From SIAJ01 sp036266155 (GTDB lineage Bacteria > Planctomycetota > Planctomycetia > Gemmatales > Gemmataceae), in assembly GCA_036266155.1 (NCBI GenBank), contig DATANR010000201.1, positions 1 through 30,909 of the forward strand: a stretch of DNA of 30,909 nucleotides, read 5' to 3'. The notes beneath the pieces were generated by a model, which saw only the letters and a program-made list of their open reading frames with translations, was not told the DNA's origin and did no database searches. The translations under genes and the position numbers were made by a program. Numbering within the stretch: the stretch's first letter is position 1; the number at the start of each line of letters is the position of its first letter. Positions 1 through 7,813 of the stretch are shown here, in pieces.

Positions 1-130
1 GCCTGAAGAGCCGGGGGGCTCGCTGGAACAAAGCGAACGTGCGACCAATGGCCAGTCTGGTGTGTGTCAGAAATTCCACACAGTGGCACGCGTACTGGGC
101 CGCCGCCTGATCCCCCAAGAGAATCTGGCT

Positions 131-158
131 GCACCCCGGAACTGTCGGGGGTGTTTTT
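131..158 (+). terminator. Rho-independent terminator of an upstream gene
   Basis: A GC-rich stem pairs CACCCC (132-137) with GGGGTG (148-153) around a 10-nt loop and is followed directly by five T. It points rightward, so it probably ends a transcript entering from the left edge of the window. I recognise no gene in bases 1-130. The 75 bases between this hairpin and fabH hold no convincing promoter. Confidence 0.6.
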
Positions 159-233
159 CGTATGGCGTGACAGCGCCCGGCGGCGTAAGATGCTCTCCGT
201 TTGGGTCTTTCCTCTCACGGACCTCAATTCGGA

Positions 234-1232
234 ATGAACGGGACGATCGCCGCCGCCCTTCGGGGCACCGGATTCAGCGTGCCGGACCGCGTCGTCCCCA
301 ACGACTGGTTCACCAATTTCGTCGAAACCTCGGACGAGTGGATCCGCACGCGGACCGGCATCCACGAACGCCGATTTGTCGGTCCGAATGAAACTGCCGG
401 CACGTTAGCCGTTACGGCGTCACGTCAAGCCCTCGTTGCCGCGGGACTTACTGCGAACGATCTCGACATGATCGTCTGTGCGACGGTCACACCAGACCAC
501 ATGTGTCCGTCAACGGCATGTGTTGTTCAAGCCGCGCTCGGATGCCGGACGATCCCGGCGATGGATCTGTCGGCTGCTTGCACCGGGTTTCTCTACGCCC
601 TCTCCGTTGGCGATCAGTTCATCAGGACCGGGACATACAAGCACGTTCTGGTGATCGGCGCCGATGTCTTGTCGCGCACGATCGATCTAACCGACCGCAA
701 CAGTTGCATCTTGTTTGGCGATGGCGCTGGGGCCGTCGTGCTTTCGGCGACGGACAAACCGTCGAGCGGCATCCGCTCGATCAAGCTGTTCGCGGATGGC
801 GCTGCCGACGGCCTGGGCAGCGACAAGTTGATTCACCTGCCGGCAAGAGTCACTTTGCAAGCGCCGCCGCCGGAGAAGCAGCGAAATCACATCTGGCTAC
901 ACGGCCGCGAGGTTTACAAGTTCGCCGTTCGCCGGATGATCGAATTGACGCAAGACGCGATTGATGATTGCCAGAGGCTGGGCCTCGAAATCAAGTTGCT
1001 CATTCCCCATCAAGTGAATCAGCGGATCATCGACTCGGCCCTCGAACACAGCGGCTTCCCGTCCGATCGCGTGATTGTGAATCTCACAAATTACGGCAAC
1101 ACTTCCGGCGCATCGGTTCCGATCGCCCTCGACCAGGCAATCCGCGAAGGCCGAGCCAAGGCCGGCGACACCATCGTCCTCGTCGCCTTCGGCGGCGGCC
1201 TCACCTGGGGCTCGGTGATTCTAACGCTTTAG
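234..1232 (+). CDS. fabH: 3-oxoacyl-ACP synthase III (KAS III, FabH)
   Basis: Condenses an acyl-CoA (usually acetyl-CoA) with malonyl-ACP to start type II fatty acid synthesis in the cytoplasm. The 332-residue thiolase-fold protein has the usual FabH length. The catalytic triad is visible: Cys116 in DLSAACTGF, His in LLIPHQVNQR and Asn in NLTNYGNTSG. The C-terminal glycine-rich strand FGGGLTWGS is typical. I chose the ATG at 234, which gives the normal FabH N-terminus (MNGTIAAALRGTGFSVPDR); an in-frame TTG at 201 would add 11 residues. No strong Shine-Dalgarno sequence is present. A terminator lies just upstream, so the gene may begin its own transcript. The stop codon touches the left arm of a long inverted repeat shared with the convergent mqnE. 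Confidence 0.95.
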   Translation: MNGTIAAALRGTGFSVPDRVVPNDWFTNFVETSDEWIRTRTGIHERRFVGPNETAGTLAVTASRQALVAAGLTANDLDMIVCATVTPDHMCPSTACVVQAALGCRTIPAMDLSAACTGFLYALSVGDQFIRTGTYKHVLVIGADVLSRTIDLTDRNSCILFGDGAGAVVLSATDKPSSGIRSIKLFADGAADGLGSDKLIHLPARVTLQAPPPEKQRNHIWLHGREVYKFAVRRMIELTQDAIDDCQRLGLEIKLLIPHQVNQRIIDSALEHSGFPSDRVIVNLTNYGNTSGASVPIALDQAIREGRAKAGDTIVLVAFGGGLTWGSVILTL

Positions 1233-1334
1233 AAACCACGAAAGACACGAAACACACGAAAAAGGACGAGAGGAAGGAACGGCGCCCTCTTCACTACTTT
1301 CCATTTTCGTGTGTTTCGTGTCTTTCGTGGTTTC
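1232..1334. repeat. Long perfect inverted repeat at the fabH/mqnE convergent junction
   Basis: Arms of 31 bases (1232-1262 and 1304-1334) are exact reverse complements around a 41-base centre. The arms are purine-rich on one strand and built of CACGAAA-like units (CCACGAAAGACACGAAACAC). The left arm begins at the last base of the fabH stop codon, and the right arm ends 6 bases before the mqnE stop codon on the other strand. The position suits a two-way transcription stop; I also recall similar CACGAAA repeats between genes in other planctomycete genomes. Confidence 0.9.
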
Positions 1335-1339
1335 AATTC

Positions 1340-2464
1340 TTACGCCAGCGCCAGCATTTTGCGGCCCTTCTTCCATCGCGTGGCCCCTTCACGGACGACC
1401 TCGTGGTAGAGCGTGTCGCGTTCGACGGGGACACGGCCGGCTTCGACGATCAGGCGGCGAATCTCGTCGACGGTCATTTCTTGCGGCGAATCGCTGCCGG
1501 CTTCGTGATAGATCTTCTCGTGGACGACCGTGCCGTCCAGATCGTCGGCCCCATAGCTTTGCGCGACCTGGGCTGTTTGGATGCCGAGCATCACCCAGTA
1601 GGCCTTGATGTGCGGGAAGTTGTCGAGCATCAGCCGGCTCACGGCCATGACCTTCAGGTCCATCATGCCGGACGGCTTGGCGATGTGGCTCAGCCGCGTG
1701 TTCTCCGGATGGAACGCGAGCGGAATGAACGTTTGGAAGCCGCCGGTTTGATCCTGCAATTCACGCAACCGGATCAGGTGATCGATACGATGCTCGGCCT
1801 CCTCAATGTGGCCGTAGAGCATCGTCGCGTTGGTGTTCAGGCCGAGTTCATGGGCTTCGCGATGGACGCGAATCCATTCCGCGGCGTCGGCCTTGTGTTC
1901 GCAAATCTTACTGCGCACATCGGGATGGAAAATCTCGGCCCCGCCCCCCGGCAGGCTGCCGAGGCCAGCGTCCCTCATCTCGGCAATCAGGTCCTTGGTT
2001 GGCCGGCCGGTCATGCGGGCGAACCAGTCCCATTCGACGGCTGTCCACGCCTTGAGATGCAGGTCCGGGAACTCGTCGTGCAGGACGCGGATGACGTTCA
2101 GGTACCAATCGTATGGAAGCTGATGGTGAAGGCCGCCGACGATGTGCAGTTCGGTGCAGCCGCGATCGGTCGCCTCCTTGCCGCGAGCGATGATCTGCTC
2201 GTCCGACATCACGTAGCCCTTTTCCGACTTCAAATCCGCCCGAAAAGCGCAGAAGGTGCACCGGTAGACGCAGACGTTGGTCGGATTCAGGTGCTCGTTG
2301 ACGTTGAAATACGTGACGTTGCCGTTCTTCCGCTCGCGAACGACGTTCGCCAGTTCACCAAGTGAATGCAAATCGGCATGGCGATCGAGGAAAACGCCGT
2401 CATCGAACCTCAGCCTTTCGGCATTTTGAACCTTCTTGCGAATGTCTTCCAGACGGCTATTCAT
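1340..2464 (-). CDS. mqnE: Aminofutalosine synthase (radical SAM, MqnE)
   Basis: Joins the enolpyruvyl group of 3-[(1-carboxyvinyl)oxy]benzoate to adenosine from SAM, forming aminofutalosine in the futalosine route to menaquinone. The 374-residue protein has the radical-SAM cluster motif CX3CX2C at Cys65, Cys69 and Cys72 (NVCVYRCTFCAF). It also has MqnE-type segments LHIVGGLHHQLPYDWY and LKAWTAVEWDW, which separate it from the paralogue MqnC. The start is ATG 2464, with GGGAG placed 8 bases upstream on the coding strand; an extension to 2536 is possible but unlike the family. No other mqn gene is in view. The gene is convergent with fabH. Confidence 0.93.
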   Translation of the reverse strand: MNSRLEDIRKKVQNAERLRFDDGVFLDRHADLHSLGELANVVRERKNGNVTYFNVNEHLNPTNVCVYRCTFCAFRADLKSEKGYVMSDEQIIARGKEATDRGCTELHIVGGLHHQLPYDWYLNVIRVLHDEFPDLHLKAWTAVEWDWFARMTGRPTKDLIAEMRDAGLGSLPGGGAEIFHPDVRSKICEHKADAAEWIRVHREAHELGLNTNATMLYGHIEEAEHRIDHLIRLRELQDQTGGFQTFIPLAFHPENTRLSHIAKPSGMMDLKVMAVSRLMLDNFPHIKAYWVMLGIQTAQVAQSYGADDLDGTVVHEKIYHEAGSDSPQEMTVDEIRRLIVEAGRVPVERDTLYHEVVREGATRWKKGRKMLALA

Positions 2465-2720
2465 TGCGCGAACTCCCAAATCGATTCCTTCATCTTCCGG
2501 AGGATTAACCGGCAGGCAAGGGCTGGGATAACCCAAGCGTCACTCACGAAAGGGGTTAATTCGTTGCGTTGAATTGCAGAAATAACCGGAGAAACGAGTT
2601 GGGGCATATATGCAGTGAAAGTAACGATCACACACAGTACTGTCACCCCATCCTCAAATCCCCATGCGAGTGCCGCGAATGGTAGAATAGCGGTTTCCAG
2701 TCATCGTTTGTGGTGGCGGC

Positions 2721-4133
2721 ATGGGCTCGTTGCGGTTGAAGACGATCGAACGGCGGATCGGCGTGATTGGGCCGCGCTGGTCGGGCAAGACCGTCTTCCT
2801 GACGTCGCTGATCAACCACCTGAAGTTCCACGATCCGCCGCGGTTTACGCTCGGCCGCCGCGCTCGGCCCGGCGAGGCGACCCACTTCCGCGAGTTGCCC
2901 GATGAGCACCACACGGCCCGCGGCGCCGGCGGCTTGCCGTGGTTCGACTACGAGGGCTATCGGAACCAGTTCGTGCAGAACGGCCGTTGGCCCGCGACGA
3001 CGCGCGATGCCTCGCAGTATGCTTGCCGCTTCGAGCGGTCGGACTGGCATATCAGCGACATTCAATTGCGGCTCTTCGACCTGCCCGGCGAGCGCGTCAA
3101 CGACATCCCGATGATCGGCCCCGCCCGCGAGCCGGAGTTGGCGTTCGCGGTGTGGTCGGATCGCACGTGCAAACGGCTCTCGAAGGATCTCACGGCCAGC
3201 GAGTTCTTCCGGCCCTATTTCCAGCGCACGGAAGATGCGAGCGCCTCGGAAGGCGAGCTGGTCCACGCCTATAAGGTGGCGCTCGGCCGTACCCGGCTTG
3301 CGTATCGGCCGTATCTGACGCCGTCGACATTCCTTCTCGATCGTCTGGGCAACCGCGTCAAGGGAACCGACCCGGAGGTACTGGCGAAGACGCGTTATTG
3401 CGGTCTCGGCCCCGATGAAGAGTTCGCACCACTCACGGCACAGGCGCGGGCGGTACATCCGGAGATCGCGGTCCGCTTCTCCCAGCGGTTTGTGCGCTAT
3501 CGCGATGAGGTCGTCGCCCCGGTGGTCACGCAGCTCAAGGCCTGCCACGGCCTCGTCGTGATAGTCGACGTGCTGGCGATCCTCGGCCACGGCACGGGCA
3601 TGTACAACGACTATCGGCAGCTCGTGACCGACCTGCTGGCGGCACTCGACCCAAAGGACACCGGTCTCGATCTCGTCTTGCGCAACGTCTACGACGCCGT
3701 GCTGCCGGTCGCGTGGCGGCGCTCGTGGATCAACCGCATCGCCTTCGTCGCGCCAAAGATCGACCGCGTGCCGTTCGAGGATCGGGCTCGCGTGAAGGGA
3801 CTGATGGAGCAGATGGTCCGGCACGACGCGAAGAACTGCCGTGGCGTGGCGATCAATTATTTCGCGGTTGCGTCGGTCGTCGGCGCCCGCGAGATCCAGG
3901 GCGGCTACCGCGAAATGCTCGGCAGCACGCTGTACGATGCCACGGGCCACCCGCTGGAGCCGGGGGCCGAGCGCAAGTTCTCGGTCTCCGCAGTCCCCGA
4001 CACGTGGCCCGAAGGCGGCTGGAAGCCGGGCGACTTCGTGTTCCCGGATGTATATCCGCGCGTGTCGCCGTTGAGCAACTGCCCGACGGAGCAGAGCGGG
4101 TTGGATGATGTGTTTAACTTCTTGTGTTCGTAA
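2721..4133 (+). CDS. ycjX: YcjX-like P-loop NTPase (DUF463)
   Basis: Predicted cytoplasmic P-loop NTPase of the YcjX family, whose cellular role is poorly known; in enterobacteria ycjX lies with ycjF beside the phage-shock genes. The 470-residue protein has a Walker A/G1 motif GPRWSGKT at 17-24 and a switch-like FDLPGE at 119-124, where GTPases have DxxG. The segment AFVAPKIDRVP follows later and probably corresponds to the base-recognition region. It has no transmembrane segment. A DUF697/YcjF-like membrane protein follows 162 bases downstream, so the family pairing is kept, but a large repeat separates the two genes. The start is ATG 2721, with no clear Shine-Dalgarno sequence. A long antisense frame covers this gene and is only a GC shadow. 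Confidence 0.85.
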   Translation: MGSLRLKTIERRIGVIGPRWSGKTVFLTSLINHLKFHDPPRFTLGRRARPGEATHFRELPDEHHTARGAGGLPWFDYEGYRNQFVQNGRWPATTRDASQYACRFERSDWHISDIQLRLFDLPGERVNDIPMIGPAREPELAFAVWSDRTCKRLSKDLTASEFFRPYFQRTEDASASEGELVHAYKVALGRTRLAYRPYLTPSTFLLDRLGNRVKGTDPEVLAKTRYCGLGPDEEFAPLTAQARAVHPEIAVRFSQRFVRYRDEVVAPVVTQLKACHGLVVIVDVLAILGHGTGMYNDYRQLVTDLLAALDPKDTGLDLVLRNVYDAVLPVAWRRSWINRIAFVAPKIDRVPFEDRARVKGLMEQMVRHDAKNCRGVAINYFAVASVVGAREIQGGYREMLGSTLYDATGHPLEPGAERKFSVSAVPDTWPEGGWKPGDFVFPDVYPRVSPLSNCPTEQSGLDDVFNFLCS

Positions 4134-4265
4134 ATTGGCACGCCGTAGGCGTGCAGCAGGACAGCCCAGGGCAACGCCCTGGGAGCCAGGCGGAAATCGT
4201 GGTTGTTTGGATTGGCACGCCGTAGGCGTGCTGTTTTCCCAGGGCGTTGCCCTGGGCTGTCCTGC
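4134..4265. repeat. Composite repeat: direct 21-mers plus 29-bp inverted arms
   Basis: A 21-base unit containing GGCACGCCGTAGGCGTGC, itself a small hairpin, is repeated exactly at 4134-4154 and 4211-4231. A 29-base sequence at 4156-4184 has an exact reverse complement at 4237-4265, and each arm holds an internal hairpin CCCAGGGC/GCCCTGGG. The element starts at the first base after the ycjX stop codon and fills most of the gap before ycjF. It may weaken read-through or stabilise the ycjX mRNA end. Confidence 0.9.
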
Positions 4266-4295
4266 GGTGCCCCTTCGGGGCGAAGGACCATTGCC

Positions 4296-5492
4296 ATGAC
4301 CGAACTCGACGAACTCCCGCCACTGCTGCCCCAGGCTCCCTATAAGCCCGGCACGCCGACCGCACCCGAGCCGATCCCATTCCAGCGGGCCGAGCCGGCA
4401 CGCTTCGAGCCGCGGCCGGGAGATCTGGACGAGGGCGAAGCCCGTCTGCCGCAAGCGCCGACGTCACTCGTGCCATTGAAAGCGGGTGAACTACCGAAGG
4501 AGTTGACGCCGCTCGAAGAGGAACTGCGTCGGGCCGCCGAGTTGATGGCCAGCGAGCCGACCGTTTTCGGCTTGCCGGCGATCTTCAGCCATCCGCTCGT
4601 CGGCATCGTCATGCTCGGGCTGGCCGGGCTGCTCGGCATGTTCATGTTCAACCAGGTCGCGGCGGCGATCACGGCCATCAACACGCTGCCGGAAACAATC
4701 CGCTGGGCCGGGTGGGCGGCGTTCGGCTTGCTCGCATTGGCCGTCGTTTATGCGATCCTACGGCTCACGGTTCTGTACATCCGGCTCCGGCGCAACAAGC
4801 AGCTTCGACTCCAGGGGTTGATCGAATTGGAGAAACGCACGCATCTGCGTTGGCTGATCAACTCCAAACGGCACGAGGCTTACACGCAGCTCGAAGCCTA
4901 CCTGCGCGAGTATCCGACGGGCACGGACAAGGAGCGTAAACGCCTCACAGCCGTCGGCCTGTCTGGCGACGATCTCAACACGATCGTCCGTGCCCGCGAG
5001 AAGCTGCTCGATCGCGATCGCTGGGGCGATTCCGAAGCGTGGTTCGCCGGCTTCCGCGATACGTTCCAGTCGAAGCTCGACGAAGTGGCGACCCGACGTG
5101 TGAGTTACTGGGCACGCCGCACTGCTTTCGCGACGGCCGTCTCGCCGAACGCGCTCGCGGATACCGGGCTGACGCTTTACTTTAGCTTCGCACTGCTGGC
5201 CGATTTGTGCACGATCTACAACCTACGTGCGGGCCGACTCGGAACGATGGTGCTGCTGTCGCGCGTCTTCTTCAACTCGTATCTAGCCGGTCAGATGAAC
5301 GAGATGGAGGGCTGGACCGCCGACCAGATTCAACAGCTCGTCGAGCCGCACTTGCCGACGTCGGAGCTGGTGCTCGGCAAGATCTTCAGCAAGGTCGGCG
5401 CGAAGGCGAGCGCCGGGGCTGTCAATTACCTACTGCTGAACCGGCTCGGCAAATACGGCTGCCGGATGCTGCGGCCCGTCGCGCGGGATTAA
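4296..5492 (+). CDS. ycjF: YcjF-like inner-membrane protein (DUF697)
   Basis: Probable membrane partner of the YcjX-like NTPase upstream; function unknown. The 398-residue protein opens with about 90 Pro- and acid-rich residues. Two transmembrane segments follow (about 101-118 and 138-161), then a basic stretch YIRLRRNK and a helical cytoplasmic part. The hydrophobic C-terminal region (TAVSPNALADTGLTLYFSF, then CTIYNLRAGRLG) matches the DUF697 pattern. I chose ATG 4296, which has GAAGGA about 7 bases upstream; a longer in-frame start would translate the repeat lying between the genes. The stop is 22 bases from that of the convergent gene on the other strand. Confidence 0.75.
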   Translation: MTELDELPPLLPQAPYKPGTPTAPEPIPFQRAEPARFEPRPGDLDEGEARLPQAPTSLVPLKAGELPKELTPLEEELRRAAELMASEPTVFGLPAIFSHPLVGIVMLGLAGLLGMFMFNQVAAAITAINTLPETIRWAGWAAFGLLALAVVYAILRLTVLYIRLRRNKQLRLQGLIELEKRTHLRWLINSKRHEAYTQLEAYLREYPTGTDKERKRLTAVGLSGDDLNTIVRAREKLLDRDRWGDSEAWFAGFRDTFQSKLDEVATRRVSYWARRTAFATAVSPNALADTGLTLYFSFALLADLCTIYNLRAGRLGTMVLLSRVFFNSYLAGQMNEMEGWTADQIQQLVEPHLPTSELVLGKIFSKVGAKASAGAVNYLLLNRLGKYGCRMLRPVARD

Positions 5493-5514
5493 GGGAGGCG
5501 GACCAACTCGCCGA

Positions 5515-6489
5515 CTACCACATCACTCCCACTCGCGGCGGCTTTTTCTTGCCGCGAAGCATCAGGCCCGCTTCCGTGACGACGGCGCCGGCGGCGAGTA
5601 GGTGCATCAGCACGGCCAGGCGCAACCAGGGCGTCGATTTCACGTGGAATTGGCCCTTCAACTTGTCGGCCAACATTTCGACACTCTGTATTTTCTCCGG
5701 CGTGTTGGCCTGGGCCATTTTCTCCTTGAATTCTTCGGTGATCTTGTCGTCGATAGCGCGCTGGAGACCAAATCCGCGTGCCCATTGCGCGAGAAGGAAT
5801 AGCAGTGTGAGTATCGTCAGCACGCCAAGCAGCGCGGGCCGGAACTGCCACAACTTCTCGATGGATGGCGGCAATTTGATCTTGGCCAGGTCGACGACCG
5901 GTCCGGCGACCGCGAGCAAGAGCGTGGGGAATAGAAGCACCAGGTACGGCAGCAAGAACCAGCTCGAATGCAGGTCCTTCTTCAGATCGTCCTTCATCTT
6001 CATCTGGTCTTCGGAGACGTCGTCGTAGCTCAAGCCAGCGAACAGGCAACCCCACGCCGATTGCGTGTACGCCGAGTAGCCGGCGGGATAGAGGCCGTTC
6101 CACGGGAAAACCGTGAGGATCAACGCGAGGAAGATCGCCGCCGCCGGGATGATGCGAATGACGCGCGGGTCGAGCGGCACCGACGCCATGTGCTCATAGC
6201 CGGACATCTCGCGATCGGGCGGCGGCAAATGCGGCAGATCGGTGGTAGACGTCGTTGGTGTTTCCTTGAAATATGTCTCGGGAACTGGCGCAGGCGTCGG
6301 TGGTGTGAGTGGCGGCGGTTCGGCCGGCGCGATCCGCGTCGGCGCGAGTTCGGGCAACGGCGCCGGGGCCGGCGTATAGAGTTGCGGAGCGGCGAACTGC
6401 TTCTGACACTCGGGACAGGGGACGTAATTCCCCGCCTCGCTGTCCGCGATCGTGATCGGCTTCTGGCAGAACGGGCAAAGCAGGCGCAT
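5515..6489 (-). CDS. Zinc-ribbon, four-TM membrane protein of unknown function
   Basis: I do not recognise a named family. The 324-residue protein starts with a zinc-ribbon-like CPFC...CPEC pair (Cys5, Cys8, Cys25, Cys28). A Pro/Ala-rich linker runs to about residue 90. Four probable transmembrane segments follow at about 110-130, 177-199, 218-236 and 288-311, and a charged helical stretch (DDKITEEFKEKMAQAN) lies between the third and fourth. The start ATG 6489 is set by the ribbon, which begins at residue 5. An N-terminal zinc ribbon joined to membrane helices recurs in the last gene of this window, and I recall such architectures as common in planctomycetes. A hairpin-rich repeat lies upstream, between this gene and nnrD on the same strand. 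Confidence 0.8.
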   Translation of the reverse strand: MRLLCPFCQKPITIADSEAGNYVPCPECQKQFAAPQLYTPAPAPLPELAPTRIAPAEPPPLTPPTPAPVPETYFKETPTTSTTDLPHLPPPDREMSGYEHMASVPLDPRVIRIIPAAAIFLALILTVFPWNGLYPAGYSAYTQSAWGCLFAGLSYDDVSEDQMKMKDDLKKDLHSSWFLLPYLVLLFPTLLLAVAGPVVDLAKIKLPPSIEKLWQFRPALLGVLTILTLLFLLAQWARGFGLQRAIDDKITEEFKEKMAQANTPEKIQSVEMLADKLKGQFHVKSTPWLRLAVLMHLLAAGAVVTEAGLMLRGKKKPPRVGVMW

Positions 6490-6560
6490 ATGCTTCCGTG
6501 ATTGCGTGGATTGATCGTCGGGTCGTTTTACAAGAAGCGATCAGCAATTAGCAATGAGCA

Positions 6561-6627
6561 GGCGAGCGGAGCGGCGTAAGCCGCCCGATAATGACAGAAT
6601 CGGGCCGCTTACGCGGCTCCGCTCGCC
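6561..6627. repeat. Inverted pair of a 29-base REP-like unit
   Basis: Copy one is 6561-6589 and copy two, inverted, is 6599-6627, with 9 bases between. Read in the same direction they differ at only two bases. Those two bases face each other inside the internal GTAA-loop hairpin: the pair is G-C in one copy and C-G in the other, so the hairpin is kept. A third copy lies at 29793-29821. The pair sits 8 bases past the nnrD stop codon and could end that transcript. Confidence 0.9.
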
Positions 6628-6635
6628 CAAGCAAG

Positions 6636-7508
6636 TCAACCGCCCGCTTCACGAAGCGCGGCAGGCAGGCAATTGAGCAGATCCGTCGCGATCAGCGCTG
6701 TCTGTCCCCGTTCGTTCGCCGCCAAGTCGCCGGCTCGGCCGTGGGCCCAAACGCCAAGGGCGGCCGCCGAAAAGGCGTCGAGATGTTGACCGATCAAGGC
6801 GGCGATCAACCCCGTCAACACGTCGCCGGTGCCGCCGGTCGCCATGCCGGGGTTGCCGGTCGTGTTGCGATAAATGCGTTCGCCATCCGTGACGATCGTG
6901 CGATGCCCTTTGAGCACGAGCACGACATGCTGAGCGGCCGCGTATTGGACCGCCAGTTCTTCACGGCGATCGCGGACGGCGTCAGCGGTCGCATCGCAAA
7001 GCCGAGCAAACTCGCCGGGATGGGGCGTCAGCACCGCCGGTTGCGGACGGTTTCGCCACGACCCGACGGGCAATCGAGCGATTGCGTTCAATCCGTCCGC
7101 ATCAATGACCAGGGGTTTGTTCGCCCGTTCCAGGATCGCGCCAATCAGCGTCGGCATCGCCTCCGACAATCCGAGCCCCGGCCCGACGGCCACCACGTCG
7201 GCCCATGCCGCGGCCAGGTCGACCAGGCCGTCAGCCTCGGAGGCGGCGAAGCGGCCGCGCAGGTCCTGACCGAAGGGGGCCGTCATATAGCACGGGTTGC
7301 CGGCCGCGACCGTCGGCAGCACTTCGTTCGGCACGGCGACTTGCACAAGCCCGGCGCCGCCACGCAGGGCCGCGGAGCCGCTCAAGATGGCCGCGCCCGT
7401 CATGCCGCGGCTGCCGGCGATCACCAGCACGCGGCCAAAGGTCCCTTTATGGCCGTCAACGGGTCGGGGTGGGAGTTTGGGGACAGCAACGATGTCGGTA
7501 GGGATCAC
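6636..7508 (-). CDS. nnrD: ADP-dependent NAD(P)H-hydrate dehydratase (NnrD)
   Basis: Repairs damaged, hydrated NAD(P)H back to NAD(P)H using ADP; a cytoplasmic ribokinase-like enzyme. The 290-residue product covers the NnrD/CARKD domain without the fused epimerase (NnrE) domain found in many bacteria. Visible signatures are the N-terminal HKGTFGRVLVIAGS, the central VVAVGPGLG and VIDADGLNA, the segment TPHPGEFARL, and the nucleotide-site motif NPGMATGGTGDVL (219-231) with the catalytic Asp229. The start is uncertain: GTG 7508 gives a normal N-terminus, while TTG 7538 would add 10 residues. Neither has a good Shine-Dalgarno sequence. The gene is divergent from the GNAT gene. Confidence 0.92.
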   Translation of the reverse strand: MIPTDIVAVPKLPPRPVDGHKGTFGRVLVIAGSRGMTGAAILSGSAALRGGAGLVQVAVPNEVLPTVAAGNPCYMTAPFGQDLRGRFAASEADGLVDLAAAWADVVAVGPGLGLSEAMPTLIGAILERANKPLVIDADGLNAIARLPVGSWRNRPQPAVLTPHPGEFARLCDATADAVRDRREELAVQYAAAQHVVLVLKGHRTIVTDGERIYRNTTGNPGMATGGTGDVLTGLIAALIGQHLDAFSAAALGVWAHGRAGDLAANERGQTALIATDLLNCLPAALREAGG

Positions 7509-7813
7509 TTGGGCACGCCGATTAGGAGGGAATTGCAATTATATTCGCCGGTTCCGTTCCCGCCGGAGGCGGGTTCACGCCCCGCGCGATTCGCGACGAA
7601 AAAGCGGTGATTTTCCTTAGGTAACCTCTTGTGTTCTGCGGATCGCCGGGTCATAATCACCACCCTCCGCCCCCCGGAGCGCCCCTTGATCCCGTTCCTT
7701 CCCCTTGCGGGGTTGGCCGCCGCATCGGTCAATCCGCGTTCGCAAGCGTTAGATTTCGACCTGGCCCGCAACCAATGTTGCGTCGCGCCTTCATCGATCC
7801 CCATGAGGATCGC
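7509..7813. other. Divergent intergenic region between nnrD and the GNAT gene
   Basis: About 305 bases without a supported gene. It holds a 6-bp GC hairpin with a 3-base loop (7559-7573), a good sigma-70-like promoter for the rightward genes (7629-7657), and then a leader of about 150 bases. No riboswitch fold was recognised in the leader. A 62-codon TTG-start frame (7629-7817) overlaps the GNAT start, but it begins inside the promoter and is not believed. Confidence 0.5.
7629..7657 (+). promoter_or_regulatory. Sigma-70-type promoter for the GNAT operon
   Basis: TTGTGT (7629-7634) and CATAAT (7652-7657) are separated by exactly 17 bases, close to the TTGACA/TATAAT consensus. Transcription would begin near 7664, leaving a leader of about 150 bases before the acetyltransferase start. 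Confidence 0.5.

Noticed and set aside
968..2365. Long rightward open frame (465 codons) across the end of fabH and opposite mqnE
   Set aside because: It crosses the long inverted repeat and translates no known motif, while the opposite strand encodes an intact MqnE.
2461..2646. 61-codon leftward frame overlapping the mqnE start by ATGA
   Set aside because: It has a GTG start and no Shine-Dalgarno sequence, and its end translates the mqnE ribosome site. The overlap is attractive but there is no other support.
4134..4231. Two identical 21-mers as a CRISPR remnant
   Set aside because: Only two copies are present, the 56 bases between them are part of another repeat, the units are hairpins and no cas gene is near.
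2643..4454. Long leftward open frame (603 codons) opposite the YcjX-like gene
   Set aside because: It is antisense to a gene with clear P-loop motifs, is rich in Arg/Ala/Leu typical of GC shadows, has no recognisable motif and runs through the repeat at 4134-4265.
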